The notes under the pieces are model-generated. The model was not told the DNA's origin. It made no database searches and was given only the letters and a program-made list of their open reading frames with translations. From the NCBI RefSeq assembly GCF_024637375.1, contig NZ_JAGXFK010000051.1, positions 1 to 64,000 on the forward strand: DNA of 64,000 nt. The letters are read 5' to 3'. The number at the start of each line of letters is the position of its first letter. Within the stretch, counting starts at the first letter, position 1. The stretch is from Sediminimonas sp. (GTDB lineage: Bacteria; Pseudomonadota; Alphaproteobacteria; Rhodobacterales; Rhodobacteraceae). The position numbers were made by a program, and so were the translations under genes. Below, piece by piece: positions 8,938 through 19,354 of this stretch.

Positions 8938-9014
8938 TGGCGGTCCCAACAGGATTCGAACCTGTGACCTCACGCTTCGGAGGCGTGCGCTCTATCCAGC
9001 TGAGCTATGGGACC
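8938..9014 (-). tRNA. tRNA-Arg (CCG)
   Basis: A 77-nt gene with encoded CCA. The acceptor stem is GGTCCCA/TGGGACC, the D arm GCTC...GAGC, the anticodon stem CACGC/GCGTG with loop CTCCGAA (anticodon CCG), and the T arm ACAGG-TTCGAAT-CCTGT. All stems pair fully. Confidence 0.97.
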
Positions 9015-9080
9015 TGCGCGTGCGTCTTTAACCAATGGGCGGTGCGGGCGCAATCGCTATCGCGCCCGCCCGCGGCAGAT

Positions 9081-10100
9081 TCATGCGCCGGGTTTGACGC
9101 CCTGCGCCAGCATCGTCATCTTCGGGATCAGCGGCGCGACGTTTACCTGCTCGAACCCGATCTCGTCGAGCGCCACCGCCAGCCAGCCGGCATCGAGCGA
9201 GCGCGCCTCGGGGGTGAACGCCGTGTGCTGCAACTGCCACAGCGCCGCCAGTTTCGGGCCGGTTCGGTCTTTCTCGACGACGAAATCGTGAACCAGCAGC
9301 CGCCCGCCCGGGGCCAGCCGGTCATAGGCACGCTGGATCAGGTCGACATGCGCATCGCCCGGCACGCCGGACAGCAGGTACGACATCAGGATCACGTCCT
9401 GTTCACCGGGCCAGTCGGTTTCCAGCGCGTTGCCCCGGACGTAAGAGATGCGGTCGGACAGCCCCGCCTCTTCGATGTATTCGCGGCCCAGATCGGCGAC
9501 GTTGGGAAACTCGACGATGGTCGCGTTCAGCTCGGGGTTGTCCTTGCACAGCGTGATGGCGAAAGCCCCGGTGCCGCCGCCGACGTCCAGCATGCGCCGC
9601 GCGCCCGACAGGTCGAGCGCGGCCGAAAGCTGCCGCGCCGGCCCAAGCGAGCCGGAATGCTGGCTTTCGGAATAGAGCCGCGCTTCCTCGGGGTCGGAAA
9701 ACCACTCGGCATAGCTGGCGGTGTCGCCTTCGTCCATGCGGCCCTGGAGGGCATTCTCGATCTGGTCGAGAAGCCCGTACATCTGCTGGCCCACCTGCAG
9801 CCGCAGATAATCCCCGAAATCGTACTTGGCGCCGTTGACCAGGAACGCCTGCGAGGCGGGCGCGTTGGCATAGCGGTCATCCCCCTGCGATTCGACCAGC
9901 CCCAGTGACGCCAGCGCGGTCAGCAGCGTCTGCGCCCGGTCGTGATGCACCCCGGCCTTGCGCGCCAGTTCTTCGGCGCTGAGCGGGCCATCGGCGAGAT
10001 AGGTGAAGACCTTGAGCTGGAGCGCCGCGAACAGGGCCTTGGAGCCCATGAAGCCAAACGCGATATCGGAAATCTCATCTGCCTTGGTGGCAAGTGTCAT
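9081..10100 (-). CDS. SAM-dependent methyltransferase, DsyB/acetylserotonin O-methyltransferase-like
   Basis: Product of 339 aa. Residues ~10-100 form a winged-helix dimerisation domain (ALQLKVFTYLADGPLSAEEL). Residues ~160-320 form a class I Rossmann methyltransferase domain with the SAM-binding glycines LDVGGGTGAFAI, the acidic EFPNV loop and a late PGGRLLVHDF strand. AGGAG sits 6 nt before the ATG at 10100. The architecture and length fit plant-type O-methyltransferases. From memory the sequence style also fits DsyB, the methylthiohydroxybutyrate S-methyltransferase of DMSP synthesis in Rhodobacterales. That specific assignment is inference. It is monocistronic, beyond the suf terminator. 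Confidence 0.8.
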   Translation of the reverse strand: MTLATKADEISDIAFGFMGSKALFAALQLKVFTYLADGPLSAEELARKAGVHHDRAQTLLTALASLGLVESQGDDRYANAPASQAFLVNGAKYDFGDYLRLQVGQQMYGLLDQIENALQGRMDEGDTASYAEWFSDPEEARLYSESQHSGSLGPARQLSAALDLSGARRMLDVGGGTGAFAITLCKDNPELNATIVEFPNVADLGREYIEEAGLSDRISYVRGNALETDWPGEQDVILMSYLLSGVPGDAHVDLIQRAYDRLAPGGRLLVHDFVVEKDRTGPKLAALWQLQHTAFTPEARSLDAGWLAVALDEIGFEQVNVAPLIPKMTMLAQGVKPGA

Positions 10101-10205
10101 CGGGTTCTCCTGATATTGTTGATGCGCAGCCAACCTATCCCGGGGGCGAAAGGAATAAAAGCGACATTCGGGCGACGGTTTTCGACACGGCCGCTGCAGC
10201 GCCTG

Positions 10206-10239
10206 AAAAAGCCCCGCACGCTCGGAAAAGCGGCGGGGC
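10206..10239 (-). terminator. Intrinsic terminator of the suf cluster
   Basis: Read on the minus strand, a GC-rich stem (GCCCCGC with an inner AGCG/CGCT helix, one bulged base, 6-nt loop) is followed directly by TTTTT. It lies 33 nt past the sufS stop and insulates the downstream methyltransferase gene. Confidence 0.8.
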
Positions 10240-10271
10240 GAAAACCTTGCGGTGGCGTCGGCGCTGGCGCG

Positions 10272-11495
<1,224 letters not shown>

Positions 11496-12086
11496 TCACG
11501 TCACCCCCGTGGACAGGCCGCCAAACATCGCCAGCAGCATCGAAAGCACCAGGCTGAGCCCCAACACCGCCAGCACCAGGGTCATCGCCCCGCGTCCCAG
11601 CGAACCGAACCCGTGCGCCGCGTCGATGAAGCTCACCATGATCCACAGGCTGAGCAGCGCCACCGCCAGCGTCGCCAGTGCCGCGAAAGGCGGTACCAGA
11701 ATCATCAGGACCAGCAGGATCGCCTGCGCCGCCAGGCGCAGCGCCTGCAACCACACCAGCAGCGCCAGCATGTCGTCGAACCGCCCCTGCCCGCCAAGCG
11801 CGCGGCCCGCCCATGTCAGCACCAGCGCCGTAAGAATCACGCCGCCGGCCATCGCCAGCGCATAAAAGATGGGGCTGCTGATCAGCGCCGGAATCGGAAA
11901 CCCCGTCGGCGGCACCGGGAACAACAACGACGAGAGTTGGAACAACAGGCTGCCCAGCACCACCGTCAGCGCCAGCGCCATCCACATCACCGGGCGGTCG
12001 AGGTCAAGCGCCAGGATGCGCCGCGCGGCGTCACCCGGGCTGCGCAGCGTCTGCGCGGCGAGCGCGGCCAGGTCATTCTTGGTCAT
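11496..12086 (-). CDS. Yip1-like multi-span membrane protein in the suf cluster
   Basis: Product of 196 aa with about five hydrophobic helices (MWMALALTVVLGSLLFQLS, IFYALAMAGGVILTALVL, ILLVLMILVPPFAALATL). The general look is that of the Yip1 domain family. The ATG at 12086 overlaps the end of the upstream membrane-protein gene by 14 nt, and the stop abuts sufS, so it is translated as part of the suf transcript. Function is unknown; a role in membrane docking of the Suf machinery is only a guess from position. Confidence 0.75.
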   Translation of the reverse strand: MTKNDLAALAAQTLRSPGDAARRILALDLDRPVMWMALALTVVLGSLLFQLSSLLFPVPPTGFPIPALISSPIFYALAMAGGVILTALVLTWAGRALGGQGRFDDMLALLVWLQALRLAAQAILLVLMILVPPFAALATLAVALLSLWIMVSFIDAAHGFGSLGRGAMTLVLAVLGLSLVLSMLLAMFGGLSTGVT

Positions 12087-12573
12087 CGGCCTCTCCCACC
12101 GCTGCCACACGCAGCCCCGCGATCCAGAACCACAAGACAAGTGCTAACCACAGCAGTGCCACCAGTTGCAAGGCCGGACCGGCGCCGATGAAGGCCGCGA
12201 CCAACCCGCCAAGCAGGGCCGCCGGCGTCGCCGACAGAAGCGCCCAGAACAGGCTCAGCCGGATGGCAAAACCGCTGATCCGGCGCCGGGCCAGGCGGCT
12301 TACCCCCCAGGCCAGCGCCGCCAGCGCGTAGCACAGCAGCGGAAACACGAACACCCAGACGAGCGCGCTCCAGTAAAGCGCGGCGCTCAGCGGCACCTCG
12401 GGGTCAAGATGCGCCAGCCGCGCCTGGTAGGGCGCCTGCGCGACAAAGATCAACACCCCCGCCAGCAGCAGCACCAGCAGCGCCCGATCCTCGCGCCGGC
12501 CCATACCGAGCAGCCGTGCCACCACCCGGCCGGGGCCGCGATAGGTGGCCGCGATGTCGGCAGTCAGCGCCAT
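12073..12573 (-). CDS. Yip1-like membrane protein following sufD
   Basis: Product of about 166 aa with four to five membrane spans (ALLVLLLAGVLIFVAQAP, LYWSALVWVFVFPLLCYALA, GALVAAFIGA-type helix near the end). The ATG at 12573 forms a TGATG overlap with the sufD stop; an ATG at 12597 would add eight residues inside sufD. The product starts MALTADIAATYRGPGRVV, which looks like a natural amino end. It is paired with the next membrane protein, with which it overlaps. No known function. Confidence 0.75.
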   Translation of the reverse strand: MALTADIAATYRGPGRVVARLLGMGRREDRALLVLLLAGVLIFVAQAPYQARLAHLDPEVPLSAALYWSALVWVFVFPLLCYALAALAWGVSRLARRRISGFAIRLSLFWALLSATPAALLGGLVAAFIGAGPALQLVALLWLALVLWFWIAGLRVAAVGEADDQE

Positions 12574-13862
12574 CAGCCACGCCGCCGCGCCAGCCATGCA
12601 CCCAGGCGCGCGGTGACCTCGTTGCGCAGCGCATCGTCCTCGATCTCCTCGACCGCCTCGGCGAGGAAGGACAGCACCAGCAAATCGGTCGCCTCGGCCT
12701 TGGGCAGCCCGCGCGAGCGCAGGTAATAGAGCGTGTCAGCGTCGATCGCCCCGGTGGTCGAGCCGTGCGAGCAGACCACGTCGTCGGCATATATCTCAAG
12801 CTCGGGCTTGGCCAGGAACTGGCTGTCGCCATCCAGCAGCAGCGATTGGCTGATCTGGTAGCCGTCGGTTTTCTGCGCCCCCGCCTTTACCAGAATCTTG
12901 CCCTGGAACACGCCCACGGCGCCGCCCCGCAGCACCTTCTTGAACACCTGGCGGCTTTCGCAGCGTTCGGCGTCATGGGTGACGAACACGGTGTCGTCGT
13001 CGTGGAAATCGCCGTCGCCCATCGCGGCGCCCGCGACATGTGCCACCGCATCGTCGCCCGCCATTTCGACCACGCATTCGTTGCGCGTCATCTGGCCGTT
13101 GACCGTCATGGTGAAGGACTTGAACACCGCCTCGGCGCCCAGCCGGGCAAAGATATGCGTGGCGGCACGGCGTTCGTGGTCGCGCCCCTGCGCGCGCACA
13201 TGGTTGAAACGCCCGCCATCGGCGATGTCCACCTCCATCACCTTGTTGAAGCGCGCCGCCGCCGGTCCGTTTTCCAGCAGGGTCAGCTCCGCGCCACTCT
13301 CAACCCGGATAACATGATGCAAGTATGCATCCGAAGTCTTTGATTCATGACGATAAATCAGGCTTATTGGTTTTTCTGCGCGCGCCGTTGCGCGGATCAG
13401 GACGCCGTCGCCGGCACAGGCGGTGTTGAGCGCCGCCAGCGGCCGTGGCACCGGCGTCTGACCGCGCGCCTCGAGTATGCCATAGGTCTCGCGGGCCCAG
13501 TGGATATCGGTCTGCGCGGCGGTGGCCAGCCGCTCGATCTCGACCCCGGCCAGCGCCGGGTCGTCGCTGCTGTCGGCATCGAACACGCCATCGACGAAGA
13601 CCAGCTTCACGCGGTCGAAACCGTCGAAGACCTGCGGCTCGCCCATCTCGAACAGCGCCGCGGCGGGCGCCTCGGGCGCGGTCAGGCTGTCGGGCCGGGT
13701 GAATTTCCAGTACTCGTCACGCCGACCGGGAAGCCCCATCTCGCGCAGGCGCGCACGGGCGGCGTCGCGCGCCGCCTCGATCCAGGCCGCCCCCTTGTCG
13801 GGCGCCGGGATGGCCGCGAGGCGCGCCTCGGTCGCGTCGACTTTTACCTGCGTCACCGCCAT
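12573..13862 (-). CDS. sufD: Fe-S cluster assembly protein SufD
   Basis: Product of 429 aa, a SufB/SufD beta-helix protein. Characteristic stretches are the late SHGSTTGAIDADTLYYLRSRG and LLVLSFLAEAVEEI near the C-terminus, as in SufD. With SufB and SufC it forms the SufBC2D scaffold on which Fe-S clusters are built. Its start shares one base with the sufC stop (TAATG), so the two are translationally coupled. Confidence 0.93.
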   Translation of the reverse strand: MAVTQVKVDATEARLAAIPAPDKGAAWIEAARDAARARLREMGLPGRRDEYWKFTRPDSLTAPEAPAAALFEMGEPQVFDGFDRVKLVFVDGVFDADSSDDPALAGVEIERLATAAQTDIHWARETYGILEARGQTPVPRPLAALNTACAGDGVLIRATARAEKPISLIYRHESKTSDAYLHHVIRVESGAELTLLENGPAAARFNKVMEVDIADGGRFNHVRAQGRDHERRAATHIFARLGAEAVFKSFTMTVNGQMTRNECVVEMAGDDAVAHVAGAAMGDGDFHDDDTVFVTHDAERCESRQVFKKVLRGGAVGVFQGKILVKAGAQKTDGYQISQSLLLDGDSQFLAKPELEIYADDVVCSHGSTTGAIDADTLYYLRSRGLPKAEATDLLVLSFLAEAVEEIEDDALRNEVTARLGAWLARRRG

Positions 13863-14617
13863 TACACCGCCTCCGCCTTGATGTCGGCATAGCCGTTCTT
13901 CTCGACTTCGATCGCCAATTCCGGACCGCCGCTGCGGATGATCCGGCCGGCCGACATGATATGCACGACGTCGGGTTCGATATGGTCCAGAAGTCGTTGA
14001 TAATGCGTGATGACCAGGAAAGATCGGTCGGCATCGCGCAGGGCGTTGACGCCCTTGGCCACCAGCTTCATCGCGTCCACGTCAAGACCGCTGTCGGTCT
14101 CGTCGAGGATGCACATGCGCGGCTCCAGCATGGCCATTTGCAGGATCTCGTTGCGCTTCTTCTCGCCCCCCGAAAAGCCCACGTTGACCGGCCGCTTGAG
14201 CATCTCGGCGTCGATATCCAGCGTCTTGGCGCGCTCGCGCACCAGCTTGAGAAAATCGGTCGAACTGATTTCCTCCTGCCCGCGGGCCTTGCGCTGCGCG
14301 TTCACGGCGGTGCGCAGGAAGGTCATGTTGCCCACGCCGGGGATCTCGACCGGGTACTGGAAGGCCAGGAACAACCCAGCGGCGGCGCGCTCCTCGGGCT
14401 CAAGTTCAAGGATGTTGACCCCGTCCAGCCACGCCTCGCCCGCGGTCACCTCGTAGCCGTCGCGCCCCGAGAGCACGTAGCTGAGCGTCGATTTCCCCGA
14501 CCCGTTGGGCCCCATGATCGCATGCACGCGACCGGGCTCCACGGTCAGGTTCACCCCTTTCAGGATGACCGTATCCTCGTCTTTAAGTTTGACGTGCAGG
14601 TTCTTGATTTCAAGCAT
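13862..14617 (-). CDS. sufC: Fe-S cluster assembly ATPase SufC
   Basis: Product of 251 aa, a soluble ABC-type ATPase. Walker A is GPNGSGKST, the Q-loop is in LAFQYPVEIPG, the signature is SGGEKKRNEI, and Walker B is CILDETDSGLD, followed by the switch histidine in VITHYQRLL. SufC powers the SufBCD scaffold. I chose the ATG at 14617 (MLEIKNLHVK), with AAGGA 9 nt upstream, over the ATG at 14626, which sits on the ribosome-binding site. Confidence 0.95.
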   Translation of the reverse strand: MLEIKNLHVKLKDEDTVILKGVNLTVEPGRVHAIMGPNGSGKSTLSYVLSGRDGYEVTAGEAWLDGVNILELEPEERAAAGLFLAFQYPVEIPGVGNMTFLRTAVNAQRKARGQEEISSTDFLKLVRERAKTLDIDAEMLKRPVNVGFSGGEKKRNEILQMAMLEPRMCILDETDSGLDVDAMKLVAKGVNALRDADRSFLVITHYQRLLDHIEPDVVHIMSAGRIIRSGGPELAIEVEKNGYADIKAEAV

Positions 14618-14651
14618 GTTGTCCATTCCTTTAACTCTCTTTTCCGGTCCC

Positions 14652-15248
14652 TCAGGGTGCCGTCATCAAGCGCACGATCCTGAGCAGTTTCTCGGCCGGC
14701 ACCGGCATCGGTTCAACATCGAAGCGCGCCATGCGGCCATATGTCTGTACCGGGGCACCGATGAAGTTTTCGACCTCGTGATAGCGCGGCCGGGGCATGT
14801 AGTCGTCGAAGTAGAGCGACACCGGCCGGCTGATGCGGTAGGCCGTCGCCAGCGCGCAGCCGACGCGGAACCGCCCGTCCACCAGCACCACGTCGGGGTG
14901 CTCGAACTCGGGCAGATCCCAGACCTGCAACGGGTAGCGCGCAAAACGCTTCCAGCCGCTGTCATCCACAGGGTGGCCCCATTCGCGGGTCTTGCCGACA
15001 TCCGACCAGACCACATCGACGGGCCGCGGCGGCGGGTTGGCGGCGAACCATTGCTGCATCATCTGCGCCCAGGCCTTGTCGCTTTCCACGCTGATCACGC
15101 GCTTGCCCAGTTCCGCCCCCAACACGGTGGACCCGCCGCTGCCATATTCCAGGATCACGTCGGCCCCCGCATAGGCGGCGCGCACCGCCTCTGCCTCGGC
15201 CGGCGGCAGGGTCAGTTCGGGGCGTATCGCTTTCTGCGCACCATCCAT
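14652..15248 (-). CDS. Methyltransferase-like protein inside the suf cluster
   Basis: Product of 198 aa with a short Rossmann-like core: LEYGSGGSTVLGAELG resembles a SAM-binding glycine loop, RVISVESDKAW the following acidic strand, and PDVVLVDGRFRVG a later catalytic strand. It lies between sufB and sufC with short gaps (35 nt on each side) and is clearly part of the operon. The substrate is unknown. Whether it acts in Fe-S assembly or merely hitchhikes cannot be told. Confidence 0.7.
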   Translation of the reverse strand: MDGAQKAIRPELTLPPAEAEAVRAAYAGADVILEYGSGGSTVLGAELGKRVISVESDKAWAQMMQQWFAANPPPRPVDVVWSDVGKTREWGHPVDDSGWKRFARYPLQVWDLPEFEHPDVVLVDGRFRVGCALATAYRISRPVSLYFDDYMPRPRYHEVENFIGAPVQTYGRMARFDVEPMPVPAEKLLRIVRLMTAP

Positions 15249-15283
15249 GAGGTATCCTTTCGCGTTGTGGCACCGACGCGCCG

Positions 15284-16846
15284 TTAGCCCACCGACCCTT
15301 CAAGCGAAATCGCCACCAGTTGTTGCGCCTCCATGGCAAACTCCATCGGCAGTGCCTGCAACACGTCACGGCAGAACCCGTTGACCACCAGCGCGACGGC
15401 CTCTTCCTCGTCCATGCCGCGTTGACGGCAATAGAAAAGCTGGTCGTCGTCCACCTTCGACGTGGTCGCCTCGTGCTCGACCCGGGCCGAGTTGTTCTTG
15501 ACCTCGATGTAAGGCACCGTGTGGGCGCCGCATGTGCTGCCGATCAGAAGGCTGTCGCACTGGGTGTAGTTGCGCGAGTTCTGCGCCTTGGGGTGCATGC
15601 TGACCAGCCCGCGATAGGTGTTCTGCGCATGGCCCGCGCTGATCCCCTTGGACACGATACGGCTCTTGGTGTTCTTGCCCAGATGCACCATCTTGGTGCC
15701 GGTATCGGCCTGCTGCCAGTTGTTGGTGATGGCGATCGAATAGAACTCGCCCTGGCTGTCATCGCCGCGCAGGATGCACGAGGGGTATTTCCACGTCACC
15801 GCCGACCCGGTTTCGACCTGCGTCCACATCACCTTGGACCGGTCGCCGCGGCAATCGGCGCGCTTGGTGACGAAGTTGTAGATGCCGCCCTTACCGTTCT
15901 CGTCGCCGGGAAACCAGTTCTGGACGGTGGAATATTTCACCTCGGCGTCTTCCTCGGCGATGATCTCGACCACTGCGGCGTGCAGTTGCGTCTCGTCACG
16001 CTTTGGCGCGGTGCAACCCTCCAGGTAGCTGACAAAGCTGCCCTTGTCGGCGATGATCAGCGTGCGCTCGAACTGGCCGGTGTTCTCGGCATTGATGCGG
16101 AAATAGGTGCTCAGCTCCATCGGGCAGCGGACGCCGGGCGGGACGTAGACGAACGATCCGTCCGAGAACACAGCCGAGTTGAGCGTGGCATAGAAATTGT
16201 CGCTGACCGGCACCACCGAGCCGAGGTACTTGCGCACCAGGTCGGGGTGGTCGCGGATCGCCTCGGAAATCGAGCAGAAGATGACCCCGGCCTTTTTCAG
16301 TTCTGCCTGGAACGTGGTGCCGACACTGACGGAATCGAACACCGCGTCCACGGCGACGCGACGCTCGCCCTGGCGGTCCTCGCCGGCGCCGATGCGCGCG
16401 TCTGCCGGCGTCGTCTCTCCGGCGCCCTCGACCCCGGCCAGGATCATCTGCTCTTTCAATGGGATGCCAAGTTTTTCATAGGTTTCCAAAAGCTTGGGGT
16501 CCACATCGTCCAGCGACTCGGGCTTGACCTCCATGCTCTTGGGGCGGGCATAGTAATACTGGCTCTGGAAGTCGATCTCGGGGTACTCGACCATCGCCCA
16601 GGTCGGTTCTTCCTTCTGCAACCAGCGCTCATAGGCCGACAGACGCCAGTCGGTCATCCACTGCGGCTCGCCGTTCTTGGCCGAGATCAGACGCACGATG
16701 TCGGCGTCAAGGCCGAGCGGCGCATAGTCCATCTCGATATCGGTTTCCCAACCGTACTTGTAGGCGCCGCCCACTTCGCGCACGGTATCGACCGTTTCCT
16801 GATCGACGCCTTCCTTGGCCTCGTCGCCCTTGTCCAATGCAGCCAT
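15284..16846 (-). CDS. sufB: Fe-S cluster assembly protein SufB
   Basis: Product of about 520 aa. SufB family marks are [20 protein letters not shown], the cysteine in [20 protein letters not shown], and the C-terminal [20 protein letters not shown] region. It is the core of the SufBC2D scaffold. The ATG at 16846 (MAALDKGDE) is preferred because AGGAG lies 6 nt upstream; an ATG two codons earlier overlaps that box. Confidence 0.95.
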   Translation of the reverse strand: MAALDKGDEAKEGVDQETVDTVREVGGAYKYGWETDIEMDYAPLGLDADIVRLISAKNGEPQWMTDWRLSAYERWLQKEEPTWAMVEYPEIDFQSQYYYARPKSMEVKPESLDDVDPKLLETYEKLGIPLKEQMILAGVEGAGETTPADARIGAGEDRQGERRVAVDAVFDSVSVGTTFQAELKKAGVIFCSISEAIRDHPDLVRKYLGSVVPVSDNFYATLNSAVFSDGSFVYVPPGVRCPMELSTYFRINAENTGQFERTLIIADKGSFVSYLEGCTAPKRDETQLHAAVVEIIAEEDAEVKYSTVQNWFPGDENGKGGIYNFVTKRADCRGDRSKVMWTQVETGSAVTWKYPSCILRGDDSQGEFYSIAITNNWQQADTGTKMVHLGKNTKSRIVSKGISAGHAQNTYRGLVSMHPKAQNSRNYTQCDSLLIGSTCGAHTVPYIEVKNNSARVEHEATTSKVDDDQLFYCRQRGMDEEEAVALVVNGFCRDVLQALPMEFAMEAQQLVAISLEGSVG

Positions 16847-16867
16847 GTCCATCTCCTGTTCGCGTTC

Positions 16868-17911
16868 TCACGCCACCCGGGCGCTGTGTTTCCTGCGTTT
16901 CGCCAGCCACGTATCGGCAAATCGCAAAACGTCGTCCTCGCTCGTTTCGGGCCCCAAAGACACGCGAATGGCGCTGCCGGCCACGTCGTCATCGAGCCCC
17001 ATGGCGCGCAACACCCGGCTGGCCCGGACCTTGCCCGACGAACAGGCGCTGCCCGCCGACACCGCGTATCCGGCCAGGTCCATCTGCATCACCTGCGTCT
17101 CGCCTTTCCAGCCCGGCGCGGCGATGCAGGTGGTATTGGGCAGCCGATGCACGCCTTTCCCGACCAAAATAGTCTCGCTCTGATCGGTCGCAATGGCCTG
17201 TTCCAGATTATCCCTGATTTCCTCGACCCGTTGCCAGACCCCGCCGGCCAGGTCGCGCGCCGCGGCTTCGGCCGCAGCCCCGAACCCGGCAATCGCGGCG
17301 ACGTTCTCGGTGCCCGCACGCCGGCCCATTTCCTGCCCGCCGCCGCGCAACTGCGCCGCGATATCGGTGCCGCGGCGCACCACCAGCGCCCCCACGCCCT
17401 TGGGCCCGCCCAGCTTGTGCGCCGACACCAGCGCCATCCGGCACCCCGACCAGTTGAAAGCCAGCGGCAGTTTGCCGAAGCCCTGTGTCATGTCGCTCAG
17501 CTCCAGCCCCTCGGGCAACTCCTGCACCACGCCGGTCTCGGAATTGGCCAGTTGCAGCACCGACCGCGCCGGATCGGCGACCGTGACCCGGCCCGCCGCA
17601 TCGACCGGCAGATCGTCGTCAACCCAGGCGGCGACCGCGTCATGCTCGATGGCCGCGCCGTGCAATCCGCGCCCGGCCAGCGCCAGCGCCGCCGCCTCGG
17701 TCGCGCCCGAGGTGAATATCACGTCCGCCCCTTCGGCCCCCAGCGCCGCCGCCACCTGCGCGCGCGCCTTCTCGACCGTGGCGCGCGCCGCGCGCCCCTC
17801 GGCGTGCACACTCGACGGGTTTCCGACGAGGTCCATGGCCGCCAGCATCGCCGCGCGCGCCTCGGGCCTGAGCGGCGCCGTCGCGTTGTGGTCAAGATAA
17901 ACCCGATCCAT
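16868..17911 (-). CDS. Class I cysteine desulfurase (IscS/NifS-like)
   Basis: Product of 347 aa, a PLP enzyme. It has DHNATAPLRPEA at the start, the PLP lysine in SAHKLGGPKGVGAL, and the active-site cysteine on the flexible loop SAGSACSSGKVRASR, the class I arrangement. It supplies sulfur for Fe-S clusters. Position between iscR and sufB shows that this cluster carries both an Isc-type and a Suf-type desulfurase, common in Rhodobacterales. The start at 17911 (MDRVYLDHN) is the natural family start. Confidence 0.92.
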   Translation of the reverse strand: MDRVYLDHNATAPLRPEARAAMLAAMDLVGNPSSVHAEGRAARATVEKARAQVAAALGAEGADVIFTSGATEAAALALAGRGLHGAAIEHDAVAAWVDDDLPVDAAGRVTVADPARSVLQLANSETGVVQELPEGLELSDMTQGFGKLPLAFNWSGCRMALVSAHKLGGPKGVGALVVRRGTDIAAQLRGGGQEMGRRAGTENVAAIAGFGAAAEAAARDLAGGVWQRVEEIRDNLEQAIATDQSETILVGKGVHRLPNTTCIAAPGWKGETQVMQMDLAGYAVSAGSACSSGKVRASRVLRAMGLDDDVAGSAIRVSLGPETSEDDVLRFADTWLAKRRKHSARVA

Positions 17912-18056
17912 CACGCCCCCCGCACAACAACAGCCACACCACACCCAAGCCGGTCAGGCCCGGGGCGCGCGCGGCAGGCCTTTTCCTCTCTCGAAAATGA
18001 TCCCGGGGAATCGCACCGCAGATGCAGCGGCGCGGAGCCCCCCTTGCGCACCCGCC

Positions 18057-18518
18057 TCATGCCTCGTCCACCACGGAAAACAGCGTCGGCACCGCCGGAC
18101 ATGGCGCCAGGTCGTTGTCGACCACGTCCGACAGCCGCGTCTGGTGCAGGAACACGTAGACATGGGCGCTCAGCCCTTCCCACAGCCGGTTGGACAGCGA
18201 TTGCGCCTTACTGCCGGAGACACCCCCCGAGGCGCCCGCGCCGGTGTGCATCGCATCAACCGTCTCATCCACAGAGGCCAGCACCTCGACCACCCGGATA
18301 TCGGTCGCCGAGCGCGCCAGCCGGTAGCCACCGCCGGGCCCGCGCACCGATTCGACCAGCCCCGAGCGGCGCAGTTTCACGAAAAGCTGCTCAAGGTAGG
18401 GAAGCGACACGTTCTGGCGGCGCGAGATATCGCCCAGCGATACCAGCTTGCCCGCCGGTTGCAGGGCGATGTCCACCAGCGCCACCATCGCATAGCGCCC
18501 CTTGGTGCTGAGTTTCAT
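18057..18518 (-). CDS. iscR: Rrf2-family Fe-S regulator IscR
   Basis: Product of 153 aa. An N-terminal Rrf2 winged helix (MKLSTKGRYAMVALVDIA, SLPYLEQLFVKLRRSGLV, RGPGGGYRLAR) is followed by an effector half. Unlike enterobacterial IscR, with three clustered cysteines, only one cysteine is present (APCPAVP, near the end). This matches the unusual single-cysteine IscR described in Rhodobacter sphaeroides, so cluster ligation must differ from the E. coli protein. It heads the suf cluster and probably represses it when iron is plentiful. Confidence 0.9.
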   Translation of the reverse strand: MKLSTKGRYAMVALVDIALQPAGKLVSLGDISRRQNVSLPYLEQLFVKLRRSGLVESVRGPGGGYRLARSATDIRVVEVLASVDETVDAMHTGAGASGGVSGSKAQSLSNRLWEGLSAHVYVFLHQTRLSDVVDNDLAPCPAVPTLFSVVDEA

Positions 18519-18595
18519 GGGCGAACCCCCTTTACATTGACCTCGGGCGGCGCAGGTCTTATCTCGCGAGCATCCCGGTCGGCGTACAACCGACT

Positions 18596-18612
18596 TTCTG
18601 GAATCGTTCTAA
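18596..18612 (-). promoter_or_regulatory. Iron-Rhodo-box-like dyad upstream of iscR
   Basis: On the minus strand the sequence TTAGAACGATTCCAGAA forms an imperfect TTAGAA-N3-TTCTAA palindrome about 80 nt upstream of the iscR start. This resembles the motif attributed to IscR in Rhodobacterales and suggests autoregulation of the suf cluster. Matching is approximate. Confidence 0.5.
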
Positions 18613-18673
18613 GGTACTTGAGCGAACTCGTCAACAATCGTGCCGTACCCCTGTTCAGGAGACAGTGACGCCC

Positions 18674-19327
18674 ATGCCCGAGGTAATTTTTCCCGGCCCC
18701 GAAGGCCGCCTAGAAGGCCGGTACCATCCTCAGAAAGAGCGTGACGCCCCTATTGCCATCGTCCTGCACCCACACCCGCAATTCGGCGGGACGATGAACA
18801 ACAAGGTCGTTTATAACCTTCACTACGCCTTCTACAACATGGGGTTCACCGTTCTGCGGTTCAATTTCCGCGGCGTCGGGCGCAGCCAGGGCGAATACGA
18901 CCAGGGCGTCGGCGAGCTCAGCGATGCCGCCTCGGCGCTCGACTACCTGCAGTCGATGAACAGCAATTCCAAGCACTGCTGGGTCGCGGGCTTTTCCTTC
19001 GGCGCCTGGATCGGCATGCAGTTGCTGATGCGCCGACCCGAGATCACCGGCTTCATATCGGTCTCGCCGCCGGCGAACATGTACGACTTTTCGTTCCTTG
19101 CCCCCTGCCCGGCCTCGGGGCTGGTCATCAACGGCAGCGCCGACCGGGTCGCCCCGCCCGCCGACACCCAGTCGCTGGTCGAGAAACTGCAGGAGCAGAA
19201 GGGCATCACCGTGTCCCATGCCGAGATCGAGGGCGCCAGCCACTTCTTCGAAGACCCCCACATGGAGCCGATGATCGACACCGTGTCGGACTACGTCAAG
19301 CGGCGCCTGACCGAAAACAGCCGCTGA
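18674..19327 (+). CDS. Alpha/beta hydrolase
   Basis: Product of 217 aa with an alpha/beta hydrolase fold: an HPHPQFGGTMNNKVV oxyanion region, FRGVGRSQGEYD, nucleophile serine in AGFSFGAW, late Asp in INGSADRVAPP and His in GASHFFED, giving a plausible catalytic triad. This is the widespread small cytoplasmic hydrolase family of unknown substrate. The ATG at 18674 has AGGAGA 11 nt upstream; a GTG at 18665 is too close to it. Divergent from iscR. Confidence 0.85.
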   Translation: MPEVIFPGPEGRLEGRYHPQKERDAPIAIVLHPHPQFGGTMNNKVVYNLHYAFYNMGFTVLRFNFRGVGRSQGEYDQGVGELSDAASALDYLQSMNSNSKHCWVAGFSFGAWIGMQLLMRRPEITGFISVSPPANMYDFSFLAPCPASGLVINGSADRVAPPADTQSLVEKLQEQKGITVSHAEIEGASHFFEDPHMEPMIDTVSDYVKRRLTENSR

Positions 19328-19354
19328 GCCGCGACAATGGCCGCGGCGCGCCGG

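Noticed and set aside
15320-18511. 1,063-codon plus-strand ORF opposite sufB, the class I desulfurase and iscR
   Set aside because: Shadow frame, His/Arg/Gln-rich, with no domains; it crosses three real genes.
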